A DNA stretch of 32,357 nt from Bacteroidales bacterium (GCA_021740245.1 JAIPAE010000017.1:1-32357), one strand, 5' to 3'; counted from the stretch's first letter, positions 1 through 9,853 are shown. Notes: a model not told the origin generated them from the sequence alone. Made by a program: numbers and translations.

Positions 1-550
1 GACTTTTTCCACTAAAATCATAAAACAGCATCTCTTTGTTTTTTCCATTACTAAACAACATTTTATCAATATGGGCATGATAAGAAATGTAGTTTTTCCC
101 TCGGGCAACAGAGTCAACTTGTGTATGCTTATTAAAACTAACATTCAATACACTATCAAATGATTGCCTCCAATATGATCTTATAGTTGGAACAAAGTTG
201 ACTTTTCTGTTTAATATCTGAGCAGGATAAAATTCAATATTACTCAAATTAGCATTTTTTTGAAATCTTATGGACGATAGCTTAATGTCTTTTAAATTAT
301 CTATCTTCTGAATACCAATATAATAGTTATTTAATCTACATGATGCATAATAATCAGACTTTCTATAATCTTTCACTGAAATTGTATCTAAAGCATTGTG
401 ATATTTCTCTTTAAAAAGAAATTGATATTCATCACTATTTCCAAATTCTACACTATACCCTGTTACCACTGTAAAAATGGACGAGCCAATGATGTAGGCT
501 ACAAAAAGACCAACCAATATCAGTGTTATTTTTTTTAATCTTTTATTCAT
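1..550 (-). CDS. Uncharacterised protein with N-terminal membrane anchor/signal sequence; partial, C-terminus runs off the left window edge
   Basis: Manual translation of minus strand from ATG at 550-548 gives 183 uninterrupted codons to base 1 (MNKRLKKITLILVGLFVAYIIGSSIFTVVTGYSVEFGNSDEYQFLFKEKYHNALDTISVKDY...). Not in the ORF track, probably because it lacks a stop in the window. ATG overlaps the stop of the upstream Rhs fragment (ATGA). Confidence 0.7.
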   Translation of the reverse strand, partial: MNKRLKKITLILVGLFVAYIIGSSIFTVVTGYSVEFGNSDEYQFLFKEKYHNALDTISVKDYRKSDYYASCRLNNYYIGIQKIDNLKDIKLSSIRFQKNANLSNIEFYPAQILNRKVNFVPTIRSYWRQSFDSVLNVSFNKHTQVDSVARGKNYISYHAHIDKMLFSNGKNKEMLFYDFSGKS

Positions 551-1107
551 ATACTAAAACTTTTATTTAGGGAACTACAACAGGGAACACATAACGCTTT
601 GTATATATAAGTGCGCCAGTTGTTAAAGCTGCATTTACAATAACCTTTCCAGTATTTAATGCCTGTTGCGGATTCATGCGCATCTCCCTGTTCAGCTTTA
701 CATTTACCATCACCTACAGGATCCCAATCCAACATTCCAGTTGGATCTAATCTATTCATTGGATTCCACCGGATATAATTATACGGACTTAAGCTTGGTC
801 TGAAGTCACTCATCGGATCCACACTCAGCCAAACTGACACCTCCGAGTCATAGTACTGAGCCCCGAAGTAATGATACCCGGTATTCTTATCCTTTTCTTT
901 GGCGGATAAGGTGTAGCGGGTTTGCCAGTCGATGCGTTGGGAGATGAAGTCTTCGCCGGCGTTGCACATTGCGCTGCTGCACAGTTTAGCGTGATTATAT
1001 ATGACTGAGGAACCGAACATCAGGATAAAATTAATAATATTTCTGCTTAGCGGCAATATTAGGCGAAAACTTTTTTGCCGGGATGGTTCTTTCCGGATCT
1101 GCTCCAA
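547..1107 (-). CDS. Rhs/YD-repeat-associated core domain fragment with short Cys-rich C-terminal tip (orphan/truncated Rhs)
   Basis: RYTLSAKEKDKNTGYHYFGAQYYDSEVSVWLSVDPMSDFRPSLSPYNYIRWNPMNRLDPTG matches the Rhs-associated core consensus. Upstream YD repeats are absent; the first ~55 residues do not look Rhs-like, so the true start is uncertain. Confidence 0.7.
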   Translation of the reverse strand: MEQIRKEPSRQKSFRLILPLSRNIINFILMFGSSVIYNHAKLCSSAMCNAGEDFISQRIDWQTRYTLSAKEKDKNTGYHYFGAQYYDSEVSVWLSVDPMSDFRPSLSPYNYIRWNPMNRLDPTGMLDWDPVGDGKCKAEQGDAHESATGIKYWKGYCKCSFNNWRTYIYKALCVPCCSSLNKSFSI

Positions 1108-1208
1108 AAAAATCCTTCGACAATATCTTTGAGAGAGAGACAGGGAAAAATGGAAAAAACCTAGCAGGAAGGAGTAATCAGAGCGAGAATAGCTAAATCA
1201 GGCCACTG

Positions 1209-2333
1209 TTAATACCGCTCCAGCCATTTTGATAAAAACACATCATAAACTCTATAATTTCCGTACTCTTTGTATATCATTTCCTTATCTGATAATGATT
1301 TTAGAGCCGCATTGACAGAACTGGCCTGTGTGAAATCATACCGCTTTATAAAATCCGAAGAATTGGGACTGGAGACTTTGCCCTCTTTAGCAATGGCTTT
1401 CAATAAATTAAATTGCATGGATGTTAATATGTTTCGATAATTGAAAAATACATACTCTTTTTCTTGTAAGATATTGTCCATCAATTCTTCAACATCATCC
1501 CGTTTTATTTGTGTGCTCCTTATTTCGTATAGTTTGTTAAAGAAATATTGCACATAAAACGTGTGTACATCCAATTGCTTTATCGTTTCTTTAATTAAAG
1601 ATAAACTCATTTTTTTATTTCCAGACTTCAGTTTTTTCTGAATAAACTCAGCGTATTCATCAACATCCAGCCTTTCAAGATATACCATTTCGGAACTTTG
1701 ATAAAAAGGCCGGCCATAGTCGTTAAACATACTAATCAGTACATGTTTCCCACTCCCCGAAAAAATAAAACTGTCTTTATGTTGATGCTGTATGTGGGTG
1801 CGCAAAACAGCTTCCACATTTGTTTCCGGATAGCTTGTTATTTGCTGGAATTCATCAAAAGCAATGAGATATTTTTCCTTTTGCTCAGCCAGATACTGAA
1901 ATATACTCTCCAGCGATCGTTCATTTTCTTCAGCTGTTTTATAGCCAAACTCCAAAGCAGGAGTACCGTCTTTATCATTAATCGTGATACTGGCTCTCAA
2001 CCCTGATAACATCCCGGACAATTTTTTAAACCAATTCTCATTCTGTTGTTCATCCTGCAGGATTTTATTGCTAAATGCTTTCACAAATTCAGACAGGCTC
2101 TGTGTTTTTAATAAATCAATATACAGCAATCTGATGTTTTTCTTATTCTCTGACCGGAAATGATAAAAAAGATGTTTGATCAAACCGGTCTTGCCCATTC
2201 TTCGGATGGAAAGCAATATGATGTTCCTGTTGCTTTCGAAGGCCTTGATTAATGTTTGTAATTCCTTTTGCCTGTCGCAAAAATAGGCCGGTGAATAATA
2301 ATCTAAAATAGGAAAAGGGTTATTGATTTCCAT
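1209..2333 (-). CDS. Archaeal-type AAA+ ATPase (P-loop ATPase with C-terminal winged-helix-like region)
   Basis: NPFPILDYYSPAYFCDRQKEL...NIILLSIRRMGKTGLIKHL (Walker A variant), YLIAFDEFQQI (Walker B), C-terminal wHTH-like segment. Start placed at the internal ATG (MEINNPF) rather than the track start at 2357. Confidence 0.75.
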   Translation of the reverse strand: MEINNPFPILDYYSPAYFCDRQKELQTLIKAFESNRNIILLSIRRMGKTGLIKHLFYHFRSENKKNIRLLYIDLLKTQSLSEFVKAFSNKILQDEQQNENWFKKLSGMLSGLRASITINDKDGTPALEFGYKTAEENERSLESIFQYLAEQKEKYLIAFDEFQQITSYPETNVEAVLRTHIQHQHKDSFIFSGSGKHVLISMFNDYGRPFYQSSEMVYLERLDVDEYAEFIQKKLKSGNKKMSLSLIKETIKQLDVHTFYVQYFFNKLYEIRSTQIKRDDVEELMDNILQEKEYVFFNYRNILTSMQFNLLKAIAKEGKVSSPNSSDFIKRYDFTQASSVNAALKSLSDKEMIYKEYGNYRVYDVFLSKWLERY

Positions 2334-2866
2334 AATTACACATTTTGCGTTACACATAATACGTTATAAATATAAAGTATTTTATGCATAATGCAAGGGA
2401 AAAATAATAGACTCGGTTAGCGCAGAGGAATAACTGCCGGCACTTAGTGAAAATACGCATTAAAACATCTTTTAAAAAACAAATATTTTCAAAAATAAAA
2501 AAATAAGGGCTGTTTCTTGTTCCGGAAATAAACGCAATAATAGAGCGGAGTAAGTTTAAGCCCCGGCCATTTTCTAGTGCTACTTATGGCAACTGCAAAA
2601 GCCTTGGGTTAACACTCTTATTCTATTTGCCTGGCCCTGGATTTTTATTAACGAAACTACTAATGGATTACTGATTTATATTGAGAATTATGTCAGACTT
2701 ATTAGGTGGCCAATTCAGTTCCCCCGTATAAAATGAAGGGGTAACCATAGTACCATCAAAATTAATTTTAGATATATGAAAAGTCCTCAATAGCCTATAT
2801 ATTTGTATTTCTAATCATAATCCAAAAAAGATTTGTTATGCACATATTTATGACGATAATTAACAT

Positions 2867-4984
2867 TTGTGTTTCATTATGAGCAATTTAAATTCATCAT
2901 TAGAGTTCAGGAGAAGTATTTATAATGTAGTTATGGCCATTGGGCTTTTCTTTCTACTATATATACTTTTGCTTGCTCTGTCCACAGGCCTTCTAATATT
3001 AAACGGATATCTAAGTTATATACTTCTCTCTTCCGGATTAGGCATTCTTTCTATATTGGCAGCCGGTGGATTAATTGCCATGGGGCTGATGTTCTTCCTG
3101 TTTTTGGTCAAATTCATATTTGCCAGACATAAAGATGAAAATCCATACAGAATGCAGATTCTTGAGGATGAAGCGCCTGAATTATTTAAATTATTAACTG
3201 AAATTTCCGTCTCTTCAGGCGTAAAACCACCAGGTAAAGTCTTCTTAAGACCTGACGTCAACGCAAGTGTTTTCTACAACTCAAGCTTCTGGAGCTTGTT
3301 TTTTCCGGTAAAAAAGAACATTGATATTGGATTGGGACTGATCAATTCTGTTAGCTATGAAGAATTAAAGGCAATTCTGGCTCATGAATTTGGTCATTTT
3401 TCACAAAAAAGTATGCGTTTGAATAGCTATGTTTTCACTGTCAATAAAGTTATATATAATCTTGTTTATTCTAATGATAGATGGGATCGTATAATTGACG
3501 AATGGTCTGATGCCGGCGGATTTTTTGGTTTTTTTGGCTTAATCACCTACAAACTGGCCGACATAATTAGAATGATACTTCGAAAAGCATATAACTTGAT
3601 CAATATACAGTACTTGAACTTATCACGGGAAATGGAGTTTCATGCTGATCAAGTTGCAATAGAAATTACCGGTGGCGATAAAATGATTTCTGCACTCAGA
3701 AGGACGGAGTTTTGCGATATTGCTTTTGATCAAACTTTTAATGCTTTACAGGACCTGGCTGTTGAAGGACAAGCTTCTGAAAATCTTTATTTAAATCACC
3801 GTTATGAAATAAAAACACTGGGAAACCATTTTAATTTGTCATTTAATGGCGATTTACCAATAATAACGAACAAAGACCTTGATATTAACACAGTTAAGCC
3901 CCGGGTGATATTTACGGACCAATGGGCATCACACCCTTCAAGAGAAGAAAGAGAAAAAAGGATTAATACCCTGGGTTTTAAATCAAATCACCATGAAAAA
4001 AACAGCTGGAGTATTTTTAAAAACCCCATAAATATTCAAATACAAATGACATCAAATGTATACCGGCTTGACTTCCCAAATTTTGAAGAATGCCAGTTGA
4101 TTGATAATGAAAAATATCAAGCATACAGAAATGAAAAACAGAGCAGGAATAAAATCAATGATGTTTTTAATGGATTCTATGATAACCGGTATCTCTTTCC
4201 GGTCAATACAAAGTTGGCCAATGATCATTCTAATTTTTCAGAATTTAATCCTTATTACATGAAAACAATATATACGTCTGAAAACAAATTAAAATTTGAA
4301 AAATATTCCTTTGATAATAACGACCTTGCTACGCTTAAACAAATCAAAAACAAAGAAGTAAAGACACGATTTTTTGAGTTTGATCATAAAAAATATCACA
4401 GACGAGATATCGATAAAATAATATCAAAACTGGAAAAGGAATTAAACTGCTTGCGTAAAGAATTAGAAAATATCGAAGAAAAGTCATTTTTGTTTAACCT
4501 TTTCGTTGCATGTAGCATTTCTGTAGATAAAAAAGAAATATATTTAGATAAATGGAATTCTCTTATGATGTCACAAAGTTTATCAGAGAACAATCAAGAC
4601 TTTATCAATTCTTTTAATGAAGATTACTATTCCATTCTTGCCAATAAAAACCATTGGCATAATGATGAATTCAGAAATTTTAACCGGGATTTAATACAAT
4701 TTGAAAAAAATTACATGAATTTTCTTCAGACTACAAATATTAAATTTGATAAAAAGCTAAACAAACAACATTCAGAAATATTGAATGGCTATTTGGGAAA
4801 TAAATTTTGTTTCTTTAAAATCTCGTCCTTTGATGAGGATAAATTTATCGAGTTCATGAACTTATTAACTGATAACCAAAGTATATTTCATGAAAATTTT
4901 ATAATCCAACTTAAGGATTTAACCGATTACCAGCTTTACAATTATACTATCTCCAGCAAAGCAGAGGTCCCGGTAAACAAATAA
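2867..4984 (+). CDS. M48 family metallopeptidase (Ste24/HtpX-like), membrane protein
   Basis: AILAHEFGHFSQKSMR (HExxH) and downstream EMEFHADQVA (ExxxxAD-like third ligand); two N-terminal hydrophobic segments. Start may be the internal ATG (MSNLNSS) at ~2879. Confidence 0.85.
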   Translation: MCFIMSNLNSSLEFRRSIYNVVMAIGLFFLLYILLLALSTGLLILNGYLSYILLSSGLGILSILAAGGLIAMGLMFFLFLVKFIFARHKDENPYRMQILEDEAPELFKLLTEISVSSGVKPPGKVFLRPDVNASVFYNSSFWSLFFPVKKNIDIGLGLINSVSYEELKAILAHEFGHFSQKSMRLNSYVFTVNKVIYNLVYSNDRWDRIIDEWSDAGGFFGFFGLITYKLADIIRMILRKAYNLINIQYLNLSREMEFHADQVAIEITGGDKMISALRRTEFCDIAFDQTFNALQDLAVEGQASENLYLNHRYEIKTLGNHFNLSFNGDLPIITNKDLDINTVKPRVIFTDQWASHPSREEREKRINTLGFKSNHHEKNSWSIFKNPINIQIQMTSNVYRLDFPNFEECQLIDNEKYQAYRNEKQSRNKINDVFNGFYDNRYLFPVNTKLANDHSNFSEFNPYYMKTIYTSENKLKFEKYSFDNNDLATLKQIKNKEVKTRFFEFDHKKYHRRDIDKIISKLEKELNCLRKELENIEEKSFLFNLFVACSISVDKKEIYLDKWNSLMMSQSLSENNQDFINSFNEDYYSILANKNHWHNDEFRNFNRDLIQFEKNYMNFLQTTNIKFDKKLNKQHSEILNGYLGNKFCFFKISSFDEDKFIEFMNLLTDNQSIFHENFIIQLKDLTDYQLYNYTISSKAEVPVNK

Positions 4985-5015
4985 CCTAAAAAACAATTAA
5001 TAGTCATCAACCAGC

Positions 5016-5789
5016 TCAGATTTTCTTTCCGATAAAAAAGACATAGCCATAATAGCGGCTGTATTTCTTATACATTTCAAATTCGTACCGTTCCCGGCCG
5101 ATAAATTCCTCTACCGTTTTGTTACCGGCATGTAGTTGTAGAAATTCCCGTTGTGCTTCTTCCTGCGGAGCATAGAAATGCTCATACCAGCAATCTTCCG
5201 GCAAAATGAAGCTGGCCACAGGCATAAATCCTGCATCCTGCATTTGCTGTAGTTTGTTGGGAATGGTGTCGATTTCCGGATAAGCATCCAGCCAGAAATC
5301 GCGGATTTCCTTGGGTTGCTCGTTAGTGAACCAGCATGCTTCTGTCACCGCAATATAAGCGCCGGGTTTGAGAAACTCCCGCCAATCATTCATTCCACGT
5401 TTAAAACCGATGTTGTAGATAGCTCCTTCACTCCAGATCAAATCCAGCTCTTCCTTTTCAAATGGCAGTTCTTCCATGGTGCCGGTTTCGCCCTTTACCT
5501 TGTGTTGCAGGTTCAGGCTTTCCGCATTACGATTAAAAAGATGGATAAACTTTGAAAACAGGTCTATCCCGGTTATTTTTCCGGGTACATGTTTTGCCAG
5601 GTCCATGGTGGGAGCCCCGGTGCCACAACCCAGGTCAACAATCTTTGAGTTGTTATCCAAATTTTCTACAAAACTCAAAGCTTTATGCGTTTGTTCAGTG
5701 CTTCCCGGGCCCTGACGCTTTAGCATTGAAAAATATTCAACGATAATTTCAAGATCGAAATCGTGTATGCTTGCTTGTTCTTTACTCAT
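5016..5789 (-). CDS. Class I SAM-dependent methyltransferase
   Basis: KIVDLGCGTGAPTMDLAKHVPGKITGIDLFSKFI (motif I and following acidic residue), typical length. Confidence 0.85.
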   Translation of the reverse strand: MSKEQASIHDFDLEIIVEYFSMLKRQGPGSTEQTHKALSFVENLDNNSKIVDLGCGTGAPTMDLAKHVPGKITGIDLFSKFIHLFNRNAESLNLQHKVKGETGTMEELPFEKEELDLIWSEGAIYNIGFKRGMNDWREFLKPGAYIAVTEACWFTNEQPKEIRDFWLDAYPEIDTIPNKLQQMQDAGFMPVASFILPEDCWYEHFYAPQEEAQREFLQLHAGNKTVEEFIGRERYEFEMYKKYSRYYGYVFFIGKKI

Positions 5790-5871
5790 GATGTTAAATT
5801 TTTATGGATTCATGATTCCCCGGTCTAAACGGCAATCATAAAATCAGTGATAAAAATATAAAATAACATTA

Positions 5872-5896
5872 TGCCCGGCATGGAATATGCCCGGCA
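5872..5896. promoter_or_regulatory. Pair of TGCCcGGCA dyads, candidate operator
   Basis: TGCCCGGCA at 5872-5880 and 5888-5896 (16 bp apart), each TGCC-C-GGCA inverted symmetry; further CCCGG motifs follow. Confidence 0.3.
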
Positions 5897-6036
5897 GAGA
5901 CAAGAGAATAATCCCGGCTATCGCCCGGAATATTTAACCCACCAGATCCGTATTAAATTCTAACATCCAATTGTTTTACGGCGACTAAGATAGAGATTTT
6001 ATTGATTGGCCGTCAGCTTTTCCAATCTTATCAAAC

Positions 6037-6064
6037 AAAAAAAGCCGCATCTGTTGATGCGGCT
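6037..6064 (-). terminator. Rho-independent terminator of ferritin gene
   Basis: Perfect 8-bp stem AGCCGCAT(6043-6050)-CTGTTG-ATGCGGCT(6057-6064) followed on the minus strand by a U tract (plus-strand A run 6037-6043), about 25 nt past the ferritin stop. Confidence 0.85.
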
Positions 6065-6088
6065 AGATCGATAGATCGAAATAAATGT

Positions 6089-6598
6089 TTATTCTTTGGT
6101 TTCATCCACAAACTGACGTCCGGCCAGCTCTTTGTCGATCATCAGCAGTGCATGCCCTTTACCTTCTGTCATTTCAACACGTTGAAGCAAGTCATCGGCG
6201 CTGGCTTCTTCTTCAACCTGCTCCTGGATAAACCATTGCAGCATTTGATTGGTTGCATGATCTTTTTCTTCCACAGCCAGGTTTACCAGATCATAAATAG
6301 ACTCAGTGACAACACGCTCATGATTAAGTGTTTCTTCAACTACAGTTCTGGTATCAGACCATTCGGTCGGAACTTCTGCAATAGGTTTCAAAAACACACG
6401 ACCGCCACGGTCGTTCACATAATCAAATATTTTCATCCCGTGCGACACTTCTTCCTGCGCCTGAACACGCATCCAGTTGGCAAAGCCCGGAAGGTTGTTA
6501 TCTTCAAAATAAGCTGCCATAGACAGATACAGGTATGAAGACCATAATTCTTTATTGATTTGCTCATTAAGAGCATTTTGCATTTTGTTTGTAAGCAT
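6089..6598 (-). CDS. ftnA: Non-heme ferritin
   Basis: MLTNKMQNALNEQINKELWSSYLYLSMAAYFEDNNLPGFANWMRVQAQEEVSHGMKIFDYVNDRGG: classic bacterial ferritin with ferroxidase residues (ExxH). Confidence 0.95.
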   Translation of the reverse strand: MLTNKMQNALNEQINKELWSSYLYLSMAAYFEDNNLPGFANWMRVQAQEEVSHGMKIFDYVNDRGGRVFLKPIAEVPTEWSDTRTVVEETLNHERVVTESIYDLVNLAVEEKDHATNQMLQWFIQEQVEEEASADDLLQRVEMTEGKGHALLMIDKELAGRQFVDETKE

Positions 6599-6630
6599 AA
6601 TTTTTATTGATTTATGATTTACTTTGTAAA

Positions 6631-6638
6631 CAAACCTA
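6631..6638 (-). promoter_or_regulatory. Candidate Bacteroidota -7 element TAGGTTTG upstream of ferritin
   Basis: Matches TAnnTTTG in the 58-nt gap between atpG and ferritin; no convincing -33 TTG at the right spacing. Confidence 0.3.
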
Positions 6639-6656
6639 CCCTTTTAATGTTCACTA

Positions 6657-7547
6657 TTAGCCTTTCAGGGCGTCGGCACCACTGGTGATTTCCATTAGTT
6701 CGTTTGTAATAGCAGCCTGTCTTGCTTTATTATAAGCCAGTTGCAGCTCACGCAGCAGTTCTTTTGCATTTTCTGTGGCCTGATGCATAGCTGTCATCCT
6801 GGCTCCATGCTCTGCTGCATGAGAATCTAAAAGTATCTTATATAACTGGACTTTTAATGTTTTGGGTAACAATTCAAGAAGAATAGTTTCCTGATCGGGT
6901 TCATATAAATACTCTGCATCCGTTTTTTGCTCTGCATCCTCCTGCTCTTCATCAGTAGTAACCGGTAAAAACTTTTCGGATTTTAATATTTGTGTAGCAG
7001 CATTTTTAAACTGGTTATAAACAATCTCAATCCGGTCATATTCACCCTCTGCAAATTGCTTCATCAACAACCCGGACAACTCTCTTACCGGCTCAAACTC
7101 TGGCTTTTCTATCATTTCCTCTTCATGGCCTGCAGTCTGATAACCTTCGCGATTAAAGTACTGGAACACTTTTTTGCCAATAGCATAAATAAAAAGATTA
7201 CTATTTTCTTTATGACTTTGAAAATCTTCTTCAATCCTGCTTTCGGCTTTTTTAATCACATTAGTATTAAAAGAGCCACATAGACCACGGTTTGAAGAAA
7301 TGACAACAAGCAATACTTTTTCAACTTCTCTTTCTGTTGTATAGACACTATCCACCTGCTCCTGGTCAACATCACCGGAAATATGCCTCATGATATTATG
7401 CAGTTTTTCATCATAAGGCCTCATTTTTTGAATAGCATTCTGAGCTTTTCTCAGTTTTGAGGCAGACACCATTTTCATTGCACTGGTGATCTGTTGCGTA
7501 TTTTTTACAGATGCTATTCGACTTCTTACTTCTTTAAGATTTGCCAT
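6657..7547 (-). CDS. atpG: F1F0 ATP synthase subunit gamma
   Basis: MANLKEVRSRIASVKNTQQITSAMKMVSASKLRKAQ...; C-terminal ARQAAITNELMEITSGADAL. Confidence 0.97.
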   Translation of the reverse strand: MANLKEVRSRIASVKNTQQITSAMKMVSASKLRKAQNAIQKMRPYDEKLHNIMRHISGDVDQEQVDSVYTTEREVEKVLLVVISSNRGLCGSFNTNVIKKAESRIEEDFQSHKENSNLFIYAIGKKVFQYFNREGYQTAGHEEEMIEKPEFEPVRELSGLLMKQFAEGEYDRIEIVYNQFKNAATQILKSEKFLPVTTDEEQEDAEQKTDAEYLYEPDQETILLELLPKTLKVQLYKILLDSHAAEHGARMTAMHQATENAKELLRELQLAYNKARQAAITNELMEITSGADALKG

Positions 7548-7583
7548 AACAATGAGTTATTATCATGAACCGTAAACACGGCA

Positions 7584-9173
7584 TTAGTCTTTTTCAAAAG
7601 GCTCGGCTACTTCTTTTGCTATCGCAGTGAGCTTTTCTTTTATTTCATCAGTTAATTTACCTGTTTTCAATGCATCCAGAATATCGTTCTGGTATTTTTC
7701 TTCCAAAAGGTTTAGATAAACTTCTTCAAAATCCCGGATTTTATCCACGGGGATATTCTTCAACAGGTTATTTGTTCCTGCAAAGATAATGGCGATTTGT
7801 TTTTCCACTTCCACGGGTGAATATTGGGGTTGTTTAAGGATTTCCACATTTCTGTGTCCTTTATCCAGGACTGCTTTAGTTGCGGCATCCAGGTCGGACC
7901 CGAATTTTGCAAAAGCTTCCAGTTCGCGGAAGGATGCCTGGTCGAGTTTAAGCGTTCCAGCAACTTTTTTCATAGCTTTGACCTGAGCATTGCCTCCAAC
8001 GCGTGATACAGAAATTCCAACATTAATAGCGGGTCGAACACCTGCGTTAAACAAGTCCGATTCGAGGAATATCTGCCCATCGGTAATGGATATCACATTT
8101 GTCGGGATGTAGGCAGAAACATCACCAGCTTGGGTTTCGATGATTGGCAGCGCTGTCATTGAGCCACCTCCTTTTACTTTATCTTTAATTGATTCTGGTA
8201 TATTGTTCATTTTCTGAGCAATAGGATCAGATTCGATAATTTTGGAAGCTCGTTCCAGCAGGCGTGAATGGAGATAAAATACATCACCAGGATAAGCTTC
8301 ACGGCCTGGCGGGCGGCGCAACAGCAGCGACACCTCCCGGTAGGACACCGCCTGTTTTGAGAGGTCGTCATAGATCAACAAGGCATGACGACCAGTATCC
8401 CGAAAAAATTCTCCTATTGAAGCTCCGGCAAAAGGTGCATAAAACTGCATTGCAGCAGGATCAGAAGCTGTTGCCGATACGATGACTGTGTAATCCAGCG
8501 CTCCTTTGTCACGCAATGTTTCCACGATCTGAGCTATAGTTGACCCTTTTTGTCCAATTGCCACATAAACACAATATACAGGGTCTCCTTTATCATAAAA
8601 TTCTTTTTGGTTGATGATCGTATCAATAGCAATAGCCGTTTTTCCGGTTTGGCGGTCACCAATAATAAGCTCGCGCTGGCCCCTGCCAATAGGGATCATA
8701 GAGTCTATAGCTTTTATGCCGGTTTGCAGTGGTTCTTTTACAGGCTGGCGAAAGATAACTCCAGGTGCTTTTCGTTCCAATGGTAATTCAAATCGTTCTC
8801 CCTCAATCTCTCCACGCCCATCCAAAGGCTCACCAATAGTATTTACTACACGTCCCAACATACCTTCTCCTACATTAATGGATGCGATTTTCCCTGTTCT
8901 CTTCACCTTATCACCTTCCATAATATCCCCGGATTCTCCCAGCAATACTGCTCCAACGTTATCTTCTTCCAGGTTCAATACAATTGCTTTTAGCCCCGTT
9001 TTCAGAAACTCCAGCATTTCACCCGCTTCAGCATTTTCAATACCATATATCCGGGCAATACCGTCTCCTATCTGTAATACACTGCCTACTTCTTCCAGTT
9101 GGTCTTCGTGTTTATAACCGCTTAATTGTTGTCTTAATATCGCTGATACTTCAGCTGGTTTTATTTCTGCCAT
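7584..9173 (-). CDS. atpA: F1F0 ATP synthase subunit alpha
   Basis: [19 protein letters not shown] (Walker A), full-length alpha-subunit similarity. Confidence 0.98.
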   Translation of the reverse strand: MAEIKPAEVSAILRQQLSGYKHEDQLEEVGSVLQIGDGIARIYGIENAEAGEMLEFLKTGLKAIVLNLEEDNVGAVLLGESGDIMEGDKVKRTGKIASINVGEGMLGRVVNTIGEPLDGRGEIEGERFELPLERKAPGVIFRQPVKEPLQTGIKAIDSMIPIGRGQRELIIGDRQTGKTAIAIDTIINQKEFYDKGDPVYCVYVAIGQKGSTIAQIVETLRDKGALDYTVIVSATASDPAAMQFYAPFAGASIGEFFRDTGRHALLIYDDLSKQAVSYREVSLLLRRPPGREAYPGDVFYLHSRLLERASKIIESDPIAQKMNNIPESIKDKVKGGGSMTALPIIETQAGDVSAYIPTNVISITDGQIFLESDLFNAGVRPAINVGISVSRVGGNAQVKAMKKVAGTLKLDQASFRELEAFAKFGSDLDAATKAVLDKGHRNVEILKQPQYSPVEVEKQIAIIFAGTNNLLKNIPVDKIRDFEEVYLNLLEEKYQNDILDALKTGKLTDEIKEKLTAIAKEVAEPFEKD

Positions 9174-9197
9174 GATGATCGTTTTTTCTTATGACAA

Positions 9198-9761
9198 TTA
9201 AAATTTTCCTTCGTATACGTTTACTTTAAATTCCTTTTCAAGTTCATTGATGCGCTTCTTAATACTCATATCAATTTCGTTATCATCCACTCTCAGCACC
9301 AACCCTCCAATTAAATCCTCATTTATGTTTTCAACCAGTTCAATCTCTGCTTTGATCTGTTCCTGCAATGATTCTATGACAATTTTGCGTACATTATCAT
9401 TGACACTTTGTGCTGTTGAAAGATATGCCGTTTTGATATTCTTGTATTGTTTCAGATAAACAACAAACTGCTCAGCTATTTCAGGAATAAATGTTTCCCG
9501 ATTTTTCTGCAAGATGATCATCAGGTAAGTCAGGACTGTGTCTCCCACATATTTTTCAAACAAAGCACGTATTACCATCTTTTTCCTTTTGCTGTTCATT
9601 AAAGGATTCTTTAATAACAATTGCAGCTCCCGGCTTTGTTTTATCGTATTATTCACCAGATCTATATCTTTCATCACTTCTTCCGTATTGTCCTGTTCCA
9701 GAGCAAAGCTGAAGAGCGCTTTAGCATACCGTTTTCCAACCTTTGAAATATTCATATGCAA
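9198..9761 (-). CDS. atpH: F1F0 ATP synthase subunit delta
   Basis: NISKVGKRYAKALFSFALEQ..., C-terminal DEDLIGGLVLRVDD-like (NEDLIGGLVLRVDDNEIDMSIKKRINEL); operon position. Confidence 0.93.
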   Translation of the reverse strand: MHMNISKVGKRYAKALFSFALEQDNTEEVMKDIDLVNNTIKQSRELQLLLKNPLMNSKRKKMVIRALFEKYVGDTVLTYLMIILQKNRETFIPEIAEQFVVYLKQYKNIKTAYLSTAQSVNDNVRKIVIESLQEQIKAEIELVENINEDLIGGLVLRVDDNEIDMSIKKRINELEKEFKVNVYEGKF

Positions 9762-9787
9762 AATTGATTTTAATGTTACTCTGTTTA

Positions 9788-9853
9788 CCCCGTCATATTA
9801 TTCGGGGGAAGCCCATGCTATAACACGCCTAAGGCGGGTCATTTTCTTGTGCT
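9788..9853. repeat. Copy A of a two-hairpin dispersed intergenic repeat, located between atpF and atpH
   Basis: ccccgtcatattattcgggggaagcccatgctataacacgcctaaggcgggtcattttcttgtg; shares CCCATGCTATA and the 26-nt CGCCTAAGGCGGGTCATTTTCTTGTG with 13149-13209. Confidence 0.75.

Noticed and set aside
1698-2006. 102-aa plus-strand ORF
   Set aside because: Antisense to the AAA+ ATPase gene.
6002-6538. 178-aa plus-strand ORF
   Set aside because: Entirely antisense to the ferritin gene and its terminator; composition is a shadow of the real frame.
7760-7963. 67-aa minus-strand ORF
   Set aside because: Alternate frame inside atpA on the same strand; no start context or recognisable domain.
8611-9117. 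168-aa plus-strand ORF (and 8264..8485, 8550..8786, 8984..9175)
   Set aside because: Antisense to atpA; conserved coding on the other strand explains the open frame.
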